From Cycas panzhihuaensis (lineage: Eukaryota > Cycadophyta), in assembly GCA_023213395.1 (NCBI GenBank), contig CM041465.1, forward strand, positions 198,655,741-198,719,740: a stretch of 64,000 bases of DNA, written 5' to 3'. The first letter of the stretch is position 1; every line of letters starts with the position of its first letter. The position numbers were made by a program, and so were the translations under genes. Positions 37,425-51,649 of the stretch are shown piece after piece. Under the pieces are notes generated by a model. That model ran no database searches. It was given only the letters and a program-made list of their open reading frames with translations, and had not been told where the DNA came from.

Positions 37425-38980
37425 CACCACTCTATCATTTAACCCTACCTTTATAAAGCAAAGTAATAGACTTAAATGCTCTTATGATGTTATTCATATT
37501 GAGAAATGATTATTTATTGGTAGAATGCATTTACTTGTTAACTAGCCTTTAACTATAATACAAAAGAAGGCAATAAGTCAAAGAAAAAATTAGCGAGAGA
37601 AGAAGATTTACTTTTAAAAACACAAGTTCATAGAGATTTTATATACTGTCTTATCTCTCACGAACATGTAATAGTAACAAAATGGCTTACTCTAATAGTA
37701 ATTTGTAATGTTTTTTAAGACTAATTAAGCTTATAAAACATATGCAATTGAGCCATATGATTAATGAGCAATATAACATGCTAACAATATGAAGGGAAAT
37801 ATCATTTGTGCTTTCTATGTGAAATAAAAAAGTCTGTAATAATTCTTACAATAGTATCTATGCATATCACAACTTTTAGAAGAGTAATTATTTATTATTT
37901 AATTTTTTATTATGTAATAACATAAAAGAAAGGGATGTAAAATGGAATAAAAGCATTTGTCTTTTAATGTAAAAAATATAGATTACTAAAAGGGATTTAC
38001 CACCTAAGGAACTAGAAATTATTATTAAGAATATGCCCATATGCTAAGGCATATAAAATGAACTTAGAAAAATAGTTTGATAGCTTTAAACATTGACCTA
38101 TAGGTCATAACACACAAGTTAGAAACCTATCAAACATTTCCGTAATAATGTAATAAGCTCTAAACAATTAATATTTAATTAATTGGGAGCAGTCAACTCT
38201 ATCATTTAAACATACCTTTATCAAGCAAAGTAATAGATTTGAATGATCTTATAATGTTATCCATATTAAGAAATGATTTTATATTGGTAAATAGTTACCT
38301 TATCATATTTAAATCCAACACGTTTGCTCTTAAACTGGCCTTTAACTATAGTATAAAAGAAGGCAATAAGCCAAAGGAAAAATTAGTAAGAGGAGAAGAT
38401 TCATTTAGGTAAAAATAGGTTCATAGAGATTTTATATAATGACTTGTCTCGCATAAACATAAAATAGTAAAAAAATGGCTTACTCTAATAGTAATTTGTA
38501 ATGTTCTTTAAGACTAGTTGAGCTTACAAAACATATGCAATTGAGCCATATGAATGATGAGCAATATGACATGCTAATAATATCGAGGTAAATATCATGT
38601 GTGCTTTCTAACTAAAATTAAAAAGTCTATAATAATTCTTACAATAATATCTATGCACATTACATCTTATAAAAGAGTAATTACTTATCATTTATTTTTT
38701 TATTATGTAAGAACATAAAAGAAAGGGATGTAAAATGGAATAAATATGTTTGTCTCTCAATGGAAAAAATACAGACTACTCAAAAGGGACTTTCTACTCA
38801 ATAAACTAGAAATTATCCTTGAGAATTTGACCTTATGCTAAGGCACATAAAATGAACTTAGAATAATAGTTTAATGGCTTTAAGCTTTGATTTATAAGTT
38901 ATAACACACAAGCTATAAACCTATCAAACATCACCCTAATAATGTAATAAGATCCAAACAATTAATATTTAATTAATGGG
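37425..38980. repeat. Tandem direct duplication, two ~770-bp units plus a stub
   Basis: Unit 1 (about 37425-38192) and unit 2 (about 38193-38976) share CAAAGTAATAGA, AGAAGGCAATAAG, AATGGCTTACTCTAATAGTA, ACATATGCAATTGAGCCATATGA and AACAATTAATATTTAATTAAT in the same order. A third start (GTCAACTCTATAATTTA) follows near 38982 and stops after about 30 bases. Identity is high but with many point changes. No protein is encoded. Confidence 0.85.
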
Positions 38981-40069
38981 GAAGTCAACTCTATAATTTA
39001 TACACATACTATTAAGTAACCTCCTAAGGTTAGTGGCGCGTAAGTATTTGACCGCATGGTTAAGGTGGAAATGGTTAATGTTAATTACTAATTTGTGTGT
39101 GTAGGCCATATATCTCTAACAATGAGATTAAAAGCCACATGGTTTACTAATAAGTTTCTAGAAAAAGTGGTCACTTTTGTCTGCTTATGGCCAAACATTT
39201 ATAAAGAGATCTCTTACATCATAATCTTGTCTTGTTAGATTGTACTCATATACATATTATCTATTGGTGTTTTTAAAGCTTCATTGCACTTTTCTCTTAT
39301 ATATTTTATGTAATATAAGCTAATGAAGTGTTAATAAAGATCTATTATGCTCTCTTATCTTTCATAAGCTTCTATTGGTGTAAAAATTAGTAGTCAAATT
39401 CGTATTAAGTAGTAATAGAGAAAGGTTTAGAGATCTGGTGGGAGTATTCAGAAGTTATAAAAAAGGAGTTTATTTTTTTTCCTTGGTGATTTTTTAAACC
39501 TTTCCTTACAAGTAATTTCATTTTAAAGTCCTATCCAATTTTGCTACTTTGTGTTGTTCAACTATAAGTGGGAAGTATAGTCTAAATCCTTAGTCTTAGT
39601 TTCCCTTTTCTTACAGTCTAGGTATAGACCCTATGCTATGAAATGGGAGATGTCTACTTGCTTTCAGATAATGTTCGAGGCTTATGAACACCCATAAGAC
39701 ATTCAATTAATAAACACATGAAATAATTGAATTCCTCATAAATGCTCCAAAATATATCTTGCATTAACTTATAACATAAAAGTATATTGCATGATAAAAG
39801 ATTACATAGAAGAAATTCTTCCATAAAGAACGAAAGAGATTATTACAATGCATATTAAGAATATTAAACGTAAGATCATATAAGGTGATAGTCAGCACCT
39901 TACATGAATTAATCAACTTTAGAGTAATTAAATGTTAAGAGCAGATAAACCCCCATGCACCTAAGTTCACAACATAAAGTTGTGACTTAACGCTTTTATG
40001 ATAAAGAAGCACTCAATACAAATTATGTACAAATATTACATCAATATAATATAATGGATCCTTGATGTA
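38981..40069. other. AT-rich DNA, perhaps the 3' LTR of the neighbouring Copia relic
   Basis: No gene is visible. The region follows the Copia RNase H end on the minus strand, where a 3' LTR would be expected. A purine-rich AAGGAAGGGTGATAG near 40108-40094 (minus) could be the polypurine tract. No matching 5' LTR was found to the right. Confidence 0.35.
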
Positions 40070-43000
40070 TTAATGAAGTCTATCATTAATTCTTCTATCA
40101 CCCTTCCTTAATGATGATTTCATTAATTTTAACACCAAGTCTAAGCTAAAAACTTTAAATTTATTACAAAAGAGTACCTTTGTGAAGATATCTATAATTT
40201 GATCATTGGTATGCTTATAAATAAAATCTATCTCACCATTCTGTACATGCTCCTTGATGAAGTGATGATTAAACTTGATGTGTTTAGTTCTAACATGGAA
40301 CATATGATTCTTGGTCAATTTGAGAACACTTTGATTGGTACAAAATAATAATATAACTTATCTCTAACTAATCCTAAGCTCTTTTAAAATCTTCCTAAGC
40401 TAGATAGCATCAATAATTGCACTAATTGTGGCATTATACTCAACTTTAGTTGAACATAGAGTCACATTAGGCTACTTTTTGTAATATCACAAAACTAAAG
40501 TAGAGCCCAAGTTAAAATAGTAGCATGAGGTTGATTACTAGCTATCTTTGCATCTAGCCCACTTTGCATTAGTGTAACCTATTAACAAAAGAATTTCCAC
40601 ATGACAGTAATCAAGTCTAGACTGAACAGTATCTTAAAGATATCTTAGAATCCTCATTACTACTTTCTAATATGAAATCTTAGGTTGTGTCACGAACCTA
40701 AAATAAATTCCAATGGCATAAGTAGTATTAGGTTAAATATGAGTAAGGTAAATTAATTTTCTCACAAGTTTCCTATACAATATAGGATCTATAGGTTTTT
40801 CACACTCATCAATGGCCAAATTTAGACTTGTCTCTATATGAGTTAGCAATGGCTTACATTCATCTATCCTAAATTTTAAAGAATTTCCTTTCTATATTTT
40901 GATTGTGAATGGAAATAAATGGCTCAGCTTCTACTAAACTTCCATTTTAAGAAAATAATAAAGTAACTTGAGGCTAGTCCTCTCCAAGTTATAATTCAAA
41001 TCTCCTTGGAGATGTTTTATCCACTTTGTGTAATTATCAATTATCAATAAATTATCAATATAAAGTATAAACAAAGTGATCAAACCATTATGGATTCTAA
41101 TATATAGATTTAGATTTGAAGATGAGCGAATGAGTCCATGTTTTTTAAAGTATTCATCAATCTTTGTATAGCAAACATGAGGTGATTACTTAAGGTAATA
41201 TAATACCTTTTTCAATTTGTAGACTAAATGTTCTTTTCTATGAACAATAAATCTAGGAGGCTAATTTATATATATTTCCTCCTACAAGTCATCATTTAAG
41301 AAGGTACTTTTCATAGCCATATGGTAAACAGGCCTATTGAAATAAGTTGCAGGTACCAAAACAAGCCTTATAGTGGTCATCTTGGCAATTGGTGTAAATG
41401 TGTCATCATAATCAATGCCTTCAACCTATTTGAAACCTTTTGCAATCAAGCATACTTTATGTCATTAAATAGAACCATTTGCATGAAATTTTATTTTATA
41501 AATCTATCTACAACTAATTGGTTTCTTCTCTTCAAGCAACTCAACAAGTACCTAAGTATCATTTTGTAGGATAGAATCCATTTCTTTAGTCACAATTGTT
41601 TGCCATTTAGATCTCCAATAAATTCCTTAAAAGTAGATGGTTTAGGAGATAATAACATTTCTACAATTAAGGCAAAGTTAACGGATGAATTATATTTTGA
41701 TTATCTCTTTCCTAATTATGGTGGTAAAGGAGCAAAAGATATTGTCTATATATATTATTTGGTCAACTACTTTGAAGTAGGCTCATCCTAAATATCCCTC
41801 AAAGGATTAATAGATGTAAATATGGATGTAGAGATAAGTGGCAGAGATGATGTACCGGGAGTGTATGTTAATGTAGAAGGCATATGTTTTGTAAGAATAT
41901 TTTGTGGAGTAAGAGGAGCAATAATTCTTTATTAGACTAATCATCAAATAATGAAATCTATATGATATCCAAATCTTGGTTCTCTTCTGAGAAACTAATA
42001 TCCTGAGATATATGTATTTTCTTTGTGGTGGGATCATATAATTTTTACAATTTACAAATGGATTGATAACTAATAAAGATTTATTTCCTGCTCTTATTAT
42101 CTAACGTTTTTCTTTGTTCTTTGGTATGAGCATGTATGCTATATGACCAAAAGTACATAAATGTAAGATCGTAGATTTTTAACTTGACTAGGCCTCCTCA
42201 AGAGTAATGTTCAATATTGCCTTGGTTCAACTTCTATTTATGAGATATACTATTGTATGAAGAGCTTCAACCCATAATTAAAGTCTTAAATTCTTGGCAA
42301 CAAGCATGGTTTGCACTTTGCTAACCAAGGTTTAATTCATTATTTTAGTAACTCTATTTTATCGAGGGGTGTATGTGGCAGAAAATTATTATTTAATACT
42401 ATTATCCTTACAGAATTAGATAAACTTATTTGATGTATATTCACTTCCATTATCACAATAAAGGATTTTTAGTGGATTTCTATATTCAAGTTTAATCCCA
42501 TGCCTAAACTCTTTAAATTTATTAAAGAGTTTTGATTTCTACTTTAGGAAACATACCCACACTTTTGTACAGTTGTCAAAAATAAATATGATAACATAAC
42601 ACTAGCCTCTAAAGAATGCTTGAGATATGGGCCCACAAATATCTCAATGTACTAGGCCTAAAGGTTCCTTTATATACTAGGCTCTTACATCTCACCTAAA
42701 ATGAACCTAATGATGTTTGCCCATAACACAAGACTGACATATATATTTAGTCTACTTTATATTTGGTATACAATGCACCATATTTAATTTAAAAAGCAGA
42801 TGAAGGTTTTTCATATTTAAATGATCTAGGCATTGATGCCATAATTGATCTTTTAGAACTTTAGGTGAAATAATAGACTTAGAAGCAAATTAACCATCTA
42901 AATCTGATGTTGAAGTAGAAGGATTAGAAGTTGAAGCTAAATTTCTACAAGAACCAAATTCATGTGACGGGATCAATGGTCTAGTTATAACATTTAGATT

Positions 43001-44455
43001 ATATGGTCCCTAATCTTCATATCCTGATACAATTAAGTTACAATTCAAATCTATAATCAGGAATTTTCCAAAATGGCTAAATAAAACATCAAAGTTTTAT
43101 TTATTTATTTAGCTAACTGATAACAGGTTATGTATCATGTGAGGTACATATAAACATTATTAAGTTGATGTAGAGTATCTGAATTCTTAAATGAGATAGG
43201 TACATTGCTAATCTTAGTAACCTTTAGAGTACTATCTTCTCCAAAAGTGGTATATTAATCCTAAATTAGTCTTATATCAACGATAAGTTCTTCTAAACCA
43301 ATCATATATTGTGAGGCGCTTGAATCGATCAACTAGGAAATGTTAGAATGATGAGTTAATAAAGTAGCGAAGAAAAGATTTTGAGAGTTGGCCATGTGGC
43401 CTCCTTGATTATATCTTTAGTTACAATTTGTATTTTGTTGGTTGCTCTAAGGAGCATTCTAATTTTATCTCCTCGGTCCTTGGTAATTTTGCTAATTTTA
43501 TCTCTGTGGCCTCTAATAATTTTTGCATACATTATTTTAATCACCCTACATAGTAGGGTGATTTAGAAACTATTGTTGTATAAGGTCAACTCTCTTTTCT
43601 ATACAGTGAAGTACTATATGTTTACGTTTTCCACAACAGTGACAAACAACCTAAGGATTATAAGGTGGTTGAAGTTGATGTGGATGATATAACTACTGAT
43701 TAGTCTACCAATTTAAATTTAATTAACCAAATTGATGTGTTAAATATGGACATTATGGTCTTTCTCTATGTTAAGCTGAAAATATTGGTGTGGAAGAGGA
43801 AGCACCTATATTCCCTAAATAATTTTAAATACATTATTCTTAGATTAGTAGATCCTCAAATATGTTATAATCAATAGGCGTAAGTCAATCTATATATAAT
43901 AGATTAGATATGAAAATATTATAACCAAGTTGTAAGACATTGATAATACAAGATACAAGATCATTATCATATGTTAGCTAATCCGTCACTATTAACTAGT
44001 TCTTAATCACCTTAATTTGGGATAAGTAAGTCACTATATATCCTGTAAAAAGAATACAGTAAAGCTAGGTTTTGAGCAACTCTGCCCTAGCAATATCCTT
44101 GCTCTAATAGAGTGTATATATGATATTCTAAGAAATTAGAGAGGTAGGGGCAAGTTTAATGCTTTAGTTGACATTATCTTCACATGATAAGTACAAGAAA
44201 GAAATGACAACTTTATCAAACTCTTCAAAGTTAGCTCTAGCATCAGATCGAGATGAATGATGTTCTTAAAATCATTAGGTTATTGAATGGGAACTAGATT
44301 AAGAAATTTTCCATAAACATAAGGCAAAAGTTTATTTATTATTAATTTATGCTCAATATATTTCTTCCAAACCAAAAAATTATCATTGCCAAAAAGTTTA
44401 ATAGTATCAGTTGTAATCATTTGAAGTGCCATGATGTTTGATATGTATCTTATCT
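40070..44455 (-). pseudogene. Ty1/Copia relic with gag, integrase, RT and RNase H
   Basis: Read right to left. Gag starts MALQMITTDTIKLFGNDNFW near 44430. A CCHC zinc knuckle with all four ligands (CHCCGKRKHIVLHC) lies near 43650-43605. An integrase segment, ILYCDNGSEYTSNKFI, is near 42460-42410, with the coat-like IPKNKEKR and IYLRILVSQ segments at 42130-41990. RT segments: GIDYDDTFTPIAKMTTIRLV near 41440-41380, MAMKSTFLNDDL near 41325-41290, and the active-site box YIDN at 41062-41051 (usual form YVDD). RNase H: TKVEYNATISAIIDAI near 40450-40400 and HVRTKHIKFNHHFIKEHVQN, ending with DIFTKVLF near 40160. Dozens of stops are present. The gene order gag-integrase-RT-RNase H marks Copia. Confidence 0.85.
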
Positions 44456-46186
44456 AGCTAAAAGAATATGTTAATCTAGGATCTATATCTTAATGTCTAT
44501 AATCATAAGAGCCTCTTGTAGTTTAGATGGTTCTATCTAATGGCACACTTACAAGTGATAACTTGAGGACCCAATATTCTTGAAGGTATATAAGTACTAT
44601 AAAAAGATTAGCCACCTCTCTAACACTGTTGATCCACCTACATTAGATTTATAACCTGAATAATAGATCCTCATTTAAAGACAAACTTATACCCAAGGTA
44701 TTCACCCCCTCCGGGTTTAACCTAGTCTAAGAACTCTAAGGTTTTGGATATAACACCTTAGCCTTCCACTCAATACACTTGATAACTAATGGGCTTCCCT
44801 GATATTCATAAAATTTGAGAAAGACCATTAGTATATATAGAGTGGTAACTTTAGAGATCCTAGTCATTCCCCTTACAAGTTTAATAATCAGATAGTTCAA
44901 TTAGGTATTATCTTTTTTAATATTTTTTGTTAATTTTTAAAAGATTTTATAATTAAAAAAATAAATTTTATACTTTAAGTAGTAAACATAGAAGAAAGCC
45001 CTAAAAACTAAAATTTGCCTAAAATAGATTAAAAACAGGCCTTAAAAAGCTTTTAAAATGATTAAAAAGCAAGATTAAGTTAGCGATACTTATCAAATAT
45101 GGAATGTATTATGAATATACTAATCTAAATAACCTAAAGTTTTTAAACGCTATAAATAAAATAAAATAAATGATGGTCGTTTAAAAGGATGATGACAAAG
45201 TTCAGATACTAGCAATTAGTTCTTTCTATAGAAGCTATGAAATCTCATTCTATCTTCTCCATTATAAAGATGGCATTTCCAAGGTCATAATGAATAATCA
45301 TATAGTATAATTTTAGTAGCCTAATAGTGATCATGACTTAGATGGAATTAATAACTCTATCTAAATCTATAATTTGAAGAAGATCAATCAAATTTAAATG
45401 ATAATAATCTTTGTTTGCCTTTTTATTATCTCGAAATCTACTCTAAATCTTTTACACCCAGCTTTAATCACCAAACAACCATAAAAACATCTAAGATTAT
45501 AGTCCACCACACAAAATGTAGCATGTAGAAATCACTGTTATGTAGATGACGATGTTGTAGAGATTTAGAGAAGAGCATTAGAGATTAAATGATCCAATAA
45601 CCACAAAAGTAACATGCCATCAATGACACATCCTATGTAGAGGAACACAAAGCTCATATAAGGAGAGAATAATTGAGTGCATAAGGCCATGAATAGTAGA
45701 TAATAGCCTTGTAGGGATAAATAACAAATAAGCCAATAGATGTAGAGACACAAAAAAATATGCAAGGATGTGAGGATGTTTCACAAAGATTGTCATAATG
45801 GCAGTTATGTAAACAATAACCATACAAGTAAGAGAAGTAAGCCCAAACAAAGATGCAGATGGGAACCACAAACTGAAAGAGGTTAATGTATCAAAGTCAT
45901 TTATGTAGATTAATTACATGACCTTAGGATATATTGATTAACATTAGTCTCTTAATGAAATGCACTTTATGTGCATTTAGCTGTAATTTTGTGTTCATGT
46001 CATTTACAAGAAAATCCTAACCCTAATACTCACCCTCAATAATAAAAGGTGAAATCTCAATGAGGGAGTAATTATTCATTCTCACCTCCAAGATTGCTCT
46101 CATATCTGGTTTTATTTCTTTTTCATTCTCCATTGCTATTGTATGCATGCGAGTGATTTATTACTTAGATCCATCCTTCCTTCATG
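44456..46186. other. AT-rich DNA ending in a probable LTR
   Basis: Nothing coding is recognised. The last ~310 bases, from TGAAAGAGG near 45875 to TTCA at 46184, precede a perfect primer site and are therefore a probable 5' LTR, but its left edge is a guess. Confidence 0.4.
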
Positions 46187-46198
46187 TGGTATCAGAGC
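46187..46198 (+). promoter_or_regulatory. Primer-binding site for initiator tRNA-Met
   Basis: TGGTATCAGAGC is a perfect match to the usual plant LTR-element primer site, two bases after a CA end. It belongs to a plus-strand element, possibly the Copia relic starting near 48.2 kb. Confidence 0.75.
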
Positions 46199-48230
46199 TA
46201 GAAGGGGATTTATTCACTCCATTACACTTGTATGGAGTCATTTTACCTCTCTTTCACCTTCAATGTGAAATATTGAGAGTGCATTTATCAGTTTTTAATA
46301 TTTTAAGAGCTTAAAATTATAGTACTTTGTATATTACTATTTTTTATATGTGTGCAAAAATTTAGAGGTGAAGAATATAGGTTTTTTAAGTCGTTCAACT
46401 ACTGGAACAGTCCCAGAATTATTAAAGGCCTATAATTTCATATTAAAAAATTAACCATGTAAGAATTTGATAAAATTTGACACACAAGGCCGTCTTCTCT
46501 AGAGGATCAATTTTTTCTTCTAGAGCAACTTTAGATTCAACCTGTAATAATGAGTTTTGGATATGACAAAAGGGTAAAATTTATAGCACTTTTCATAATA
46601 AAATCCTTTAATTATTAGCTAAAAAGCTGAAAGTTTTATTAAAGGATCTAGTAGATTTATGAATTAAGATCAGTTTAAGATAAATCTCATCAAATTTCAT
46701 GTACTGGTTAGTGATATCTATGTAGTTTTCTCATGGTTCCTAATTTTACCTTGCAAGAGCATTTTGGATAGTTTTTTGGCAGATTTTGAAGATGGTGCAG
46801 AAGGGAAAGTTAATGTATATGTCAAAATGTAACTTTTGACATATTAAAGTTTAGATTCTGAAACAGCAGATCTTGTAGGATTTTGCTTTTGCGCTTTTTT
46901 GGGTAAAAAAGTTTTTATGCATTTTCAGAAACCTGACTTCACAACTCTATCATAAATTTAGATTTCATAATTTAGGCCTTCATATTTGTAATTTTTAGAA
47001 AAAATTACCCATTTATCATTATTTATAAGTTTTTTTTAAAATATCACAAAATATGGCAACATAGCATACATATAGATTTAGAAAATTTAGCATTTTAGTG
47101 GCAAGTTGATTTGCTTTTTAGCCCATTGTGGCTTTTATATCAAAACATACAAAAACATATTTAGAAACATTTTACTAAAGCAAGGGAAACTTTGGATTGG
47201 AAGCAATATCTGGTTCCCTTGTTAAATCTAACATGTTTTTTCTCTTTGCACACATAGCATAAACCATCATATAAAGTAGTAAGAACAATAAAGCAAGCAT
47301 GAAAAGTAAACAAGAACATTTGGCAACTTTCTATTTCAGTTTTCAGTTATATGAAAATATCTTATACTATTTCTAAAATGAATCTCATCTGTATGATCTA
47401 TACTGCCAGTTCTTGACTTGTGCGCACACTCTTCTTAGTTGAAATAGAACAAGGTTGGCTGAAGTCTAGGCCCTAAGGGAGGTGTGAATTTCATACTAGG
47501 TTTGGTCTTAACCGGAGTAGTGGTGGAGGGACAGGTTAGCCATACGTACAACTTCTAATAAGGGATAATCCTTATAACCATCCTTAAAAACTGAAAACTT
47601 TAATGCAAGATTAAAATTAATCTAGTCTAATATCTGTCATAGCCATGGGATATGCACTACTATTTAACTCTTTAGAGGAGGTATATAGTTGCTCATTGGT
47701 GAACTGGGTAAGGACTAGGAGTACCTGGGCTCCATTGTGACTTGGATTTTATCACCAAGTGCAAGTGCAAGTATCACAGGTGAAGGCCTTAATCGTATAC
47801 TAGAAGCTTTAGGCATTAAAACCTCACATATATTTAGACATAAGTAAGAGGTTAGTGGCATGACACATCACCACTCTTTATTAGCTCTACATTAGGCCTT
47901 ATTCTTGTATCATTGCTTATATTCATTTTATTTTTCATAGTACTTAAAAAATAATTAATCATTTCTTGCTTCTTATCATAAGCATTCATTTCTATATCCT
48001 TACTGTGCCAGGTGTTTTAGCCACACGTGTCAGTACCACATACTTCTATCATCTCTTCTACTTCATCATTACCATCCCATATTAATTCAAGCATAACATT
48101 AACTATATATTGAAAGACAAAATAAATTGAGATTTATGGTACACTAGAGTTAAAAATGTTATAAAGTATGAAGGCCTTTAGAGAGCCCATTTGCAGCCTA
48201 CACCTAGCATACTAATAAGAGTTACAATAG
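46199..48230 (+). other. Spacer between primer site and Copia gag relic, nothing recognised
   Basis: This is about 2 kb of AT-rich sequence without a recognised frame. It is long for a Copia leader, so either another insertion lies here or the primer site belongs to a different element. Confidence 0.4.
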
Positions 48231-51200
48231 CTGCTTCCGGTGAATCCTCCCTAGTAGCTCCTATAGATGTTGCAGCCAAACTACAATGGAAGATAGATGA
48301 TGAAAAGATTTATGCAAGAATTCTATTGGTCACTGATCACTCCTTGTACAACTTGATTAATGAAGAGTAACATAATATAGCCTGGAAGGTTCTTAAAGTT
48401 CTCAAGAAGAACTTTGATACCAAATTAGATTTAGAATTTATTTATCTTATTCTAAAAATGAACAAATTAAAAATGCAGAAGGGGCAGGCTCATCAGACAA
48501 TAAATCTCCTTCGACCAATCAAACAGGCAATTCATAAAGATTTTAAGACTCAATGTATCACTTAGGCATTCTTGATCCAGTCATGTCTACATGTTCCTGA
48601 TTATAAAAACTTACTTGAAAGTCTTCAATCTAATGGAACATTAAAGACATTTAGCTTTGAAGCACTTGTTGATAAGTTTACAGAATTTAACAAGACCTTT
48701 AATATGAACTTTGTAGCCTCTGACTCTCTTTCAAATGTAGCCTTTGAGGTAGAAGAAGAAGTTTGCTACATAAGAAATTAAGGTCTCTTTCGTGGTAGAG
48801 AAAATAACCGACCAAGAGGAAGATGAAGAAACATAAGAAATCGTCCACAAGGTCAACCAAACCCTGAGTCATAACCTCGATAGTTTTAAGGCCAAGGGCC
48901 ACCTCAACAAAGAGCAAGATAGTCAGGCCAAACTAGTACCTCTTCAGGGACTAGTAATCAAACTATTATGTGTGATCAGTGTAATCGTAAAGGGTACTTA
49001 GCAAAAGATTACAAAACTACCACTTATAAGCTGGCCAAGTTACAACTAAAACATGGAGCTCATAATGTTTGAGAAAGTTATGAAGAATGCTTTAGTGGTG
49101 TAGGTTTTATACAAGCACACGTTCAAAGAATTGAGGGATCTTTAGCATCAAATACCATTGACCAACCAAAGAGATACTTTGAAGCTTGATGTGCATATAT
49201 CACTTGTGAATTCTCTTCACCAATGCCAAGGCCTATTGGAATTACCAATAGTGTGGCTTCAATCGATGGATAGTGGATCATGGACACAGGAGCAACTCAA
49301 TATATGACATGTAGTCACAGTCTATATCAGACATTTAACTCAAATGTTCAAGGAGTTATTCACGTGGCTGATAACTAAAACTCCCAGGCTTAGAAGAATT
49401 TGCATTGCTTGATGTCTTATACATACCCAATCTTAAATGAAACTTACTATTCTTATCCACACTTCTCTCTCATGGATTTGATTTGAGTGTAACCGCAAAT
49501 GACCAAACTCTCCAGGTCATTCACCCTATAACTAATCAGGTGGTTTTGACTGGACATCTCTCTAGAAAACTCTTTCGCCTGAATGGATCTCCATCTTCTG
49601 AAACCCATTGTGCCTAAATCCCTTGTGCCAATGAAGAATTTATATTTAATTCCATCTTGAATCATTCAACGTTGTCACTATAAGCTCTTTGGCATGCTCG
49701 CATGGGCCATGTTCATATGGATAGACTTAGATATCTTTCTAACACTCTTCCAAATCTTCCAAAGTTCTCCTTTAAGCCCTTTAAATATGAAGCTTGTATC
49801 ATTGCCAAATCTCATAGACAAACCTTTCCCAAAAGTCAGTAGAAATCAAGCCATCCATTACAATTGGTACACTCTTATTTGTGCGGGCCAATGCCCATTC
49901 CTTCACTAAAGGGTAAGTTATATTCTATCTCCTTCATTGATGATTTCACTAAAAATGTATGGGTAGCTTTTCTATATAAGAAAGATAAAGCCTTTTGTAT
50001 ATTCCAAGAATACAAATCCCTTACTAAAAAGGAGTCAGGTTATCAACTCAAATGTTTTTGAACTGATAATGATGGTGAATATACCTCACATGAGTTTGAA
50101 AGCCACCTTCGATAATGGCATAAAGCATCAAACAACAGTAGTAGGTACACCATAGGAAACTGGAGTTATTGAACATATGAACAGGACAATCGTGAACATG
50201 GCTCAAGCTATGTTGATATACAAAAATGTACCTGTCTACCTATGGGCTGAAATTATCTAAACAACTGTTTATTATATCAATGTTGTTAGCCCATCAAAAG
50301 TAGTACAATCACCTAATAAAAAGTGGTCAGGACAAGCCCTCATTGTTCACTATAAAATTTTTGGCTCTACATGCTATACCCACATTTTGGATACAGATCG
50401 AAATAAACTACAACCAAGGGCACTTAAAGGTATCTTTGTTGGATACCCTATGGATAAGAAAGGGTATAAGGTTTTTATACCTTCCCAAGGAAAAATCATT
50501 ATTACCAGAGGTGTTGTTTTTGTATAGATAGAAGATCAGTTACTTAAACTAGACTTTAAAGTACCCTCACAGTGCTATAATCATGTTATCAAGTATGATG
50601 CTCAGATTTTAAAATTTAGGACGGGAGATAGACATAAATTACTCCAATATTGGAAGCTGACAATAAAGCCTCATAGGATATAAGTTGTGATTCTAAACTG
50701 ATGAGTGCACATCTAGCACCATCTTTTGAAGATAGTAAAGGTAACAAAGGCAAAACCATTATAGAAGAACCATCCTCTCCATCTTCAGTCGACAAAGATA
50801 AAACATTGGTAGAAGGACCATCTTCCTTAGGCGCATCAACATCCTCCTCACAAAATAATCATTTCAATGAACAAAATGAGAATTAAGAAGTTGAGAAAAT
50901 GAGGACCACATTTCCAATTTGAGGATCTCGAGAAGCCTACCAACTCAATAAGGACATATGACTAGATGATGTGGAAAAAGCTAGCACTCGAAGTTCCCAT
51001 AGCGAAAGGATGCAAGAATCATTATATATTGAGCTTAAACCGGTAGAACTACACCTTACTCTTAATGAAGATCCCCTAATGTACCAAGAAGCAATGCAAT
51101 AAACGAATAATACCAATCTCTTACTAACAACGGTACATGGGAGCTTGTTGATCTACCTCTTGGCAGAAAGGTAATTCAAAATAAATGGGTCTTCAAAAGT

Positions 51201-51620
51201 AAATGTAGATAAGAGGGCATATTAAAAAATGCAAGGCGAGATTGGTAGCTAAAGGATTTACACAAAGGGAAAGCATTAACTATACTGAAGTATTTGCACC
51301 TACAACCAAGTAGCCTACAATTAGAACTCTTGTGGCCTTGGCTACTCAATAGGGTTGGAAAATCCACCAACTCGATATTAAGACTATGTTTCTCAATGGA
51401 GATCTTGAAGAAGAAATTTACATGGCTGAGCCAGAAGGATATGAGATTGAAGGTCAAGAGCATAAGGTTTGTAGGCTCATAAAGTCCTTATACAGCCTTA
51501 AACAAGTCCCTTGTTCTTAGTTTGCCAAGTTGTCTAAAAGAATTAGGCAACTTGGATATAAGGTTTGTGACTACCAAGATAATGATACAACATTGTTCAT
51601 TATTTTTTAGCTCTAAGTCG
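48231..51620 (+). pseudogene. Ty1/Copia relic: gag, protease, integrase, part of RT
   Basis: Gag (UBN2-like) runs from about 48240, with VAAKLQWKIDDEKIYARILL, FEALVDKFTEFNKTF and RGRENNRPRGR. The zinc knuckle CDQCNRKGYLAKDY at 48970-49010 has lost its His and last Cys to Tyr. The protease core reads IMDTGATQYMT near 49278. The pre-integrase segment is at 49440-49610 (LFLSTLLSHGFDLSV). Integrase pieces: YSISFIDDFTKNVWVAFLYK at 49920-49980 and TDNDGEYTSHEFE near 50062-50100. RT starts NGTWELVDLPLGRKVIQNKW near 51130 and breaks up after the LYSLKQ-like box near 51490. The RNase H and 3' LTR are not seen. Stops are frequent, mostly TAG/TAA where Gln is expected. Confidence 0.8.
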
Positions 51621-51649
51621 ATTTCTTTTGTTGGTTCATCCTCTAAATG

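Noticed and set aside
37425-39012. Considered as the LTR pair of an element
   Set aside because: The units are directly adjacent, so there is no interior, and no primer site, polypurine tract or TG...CA ends are seen.
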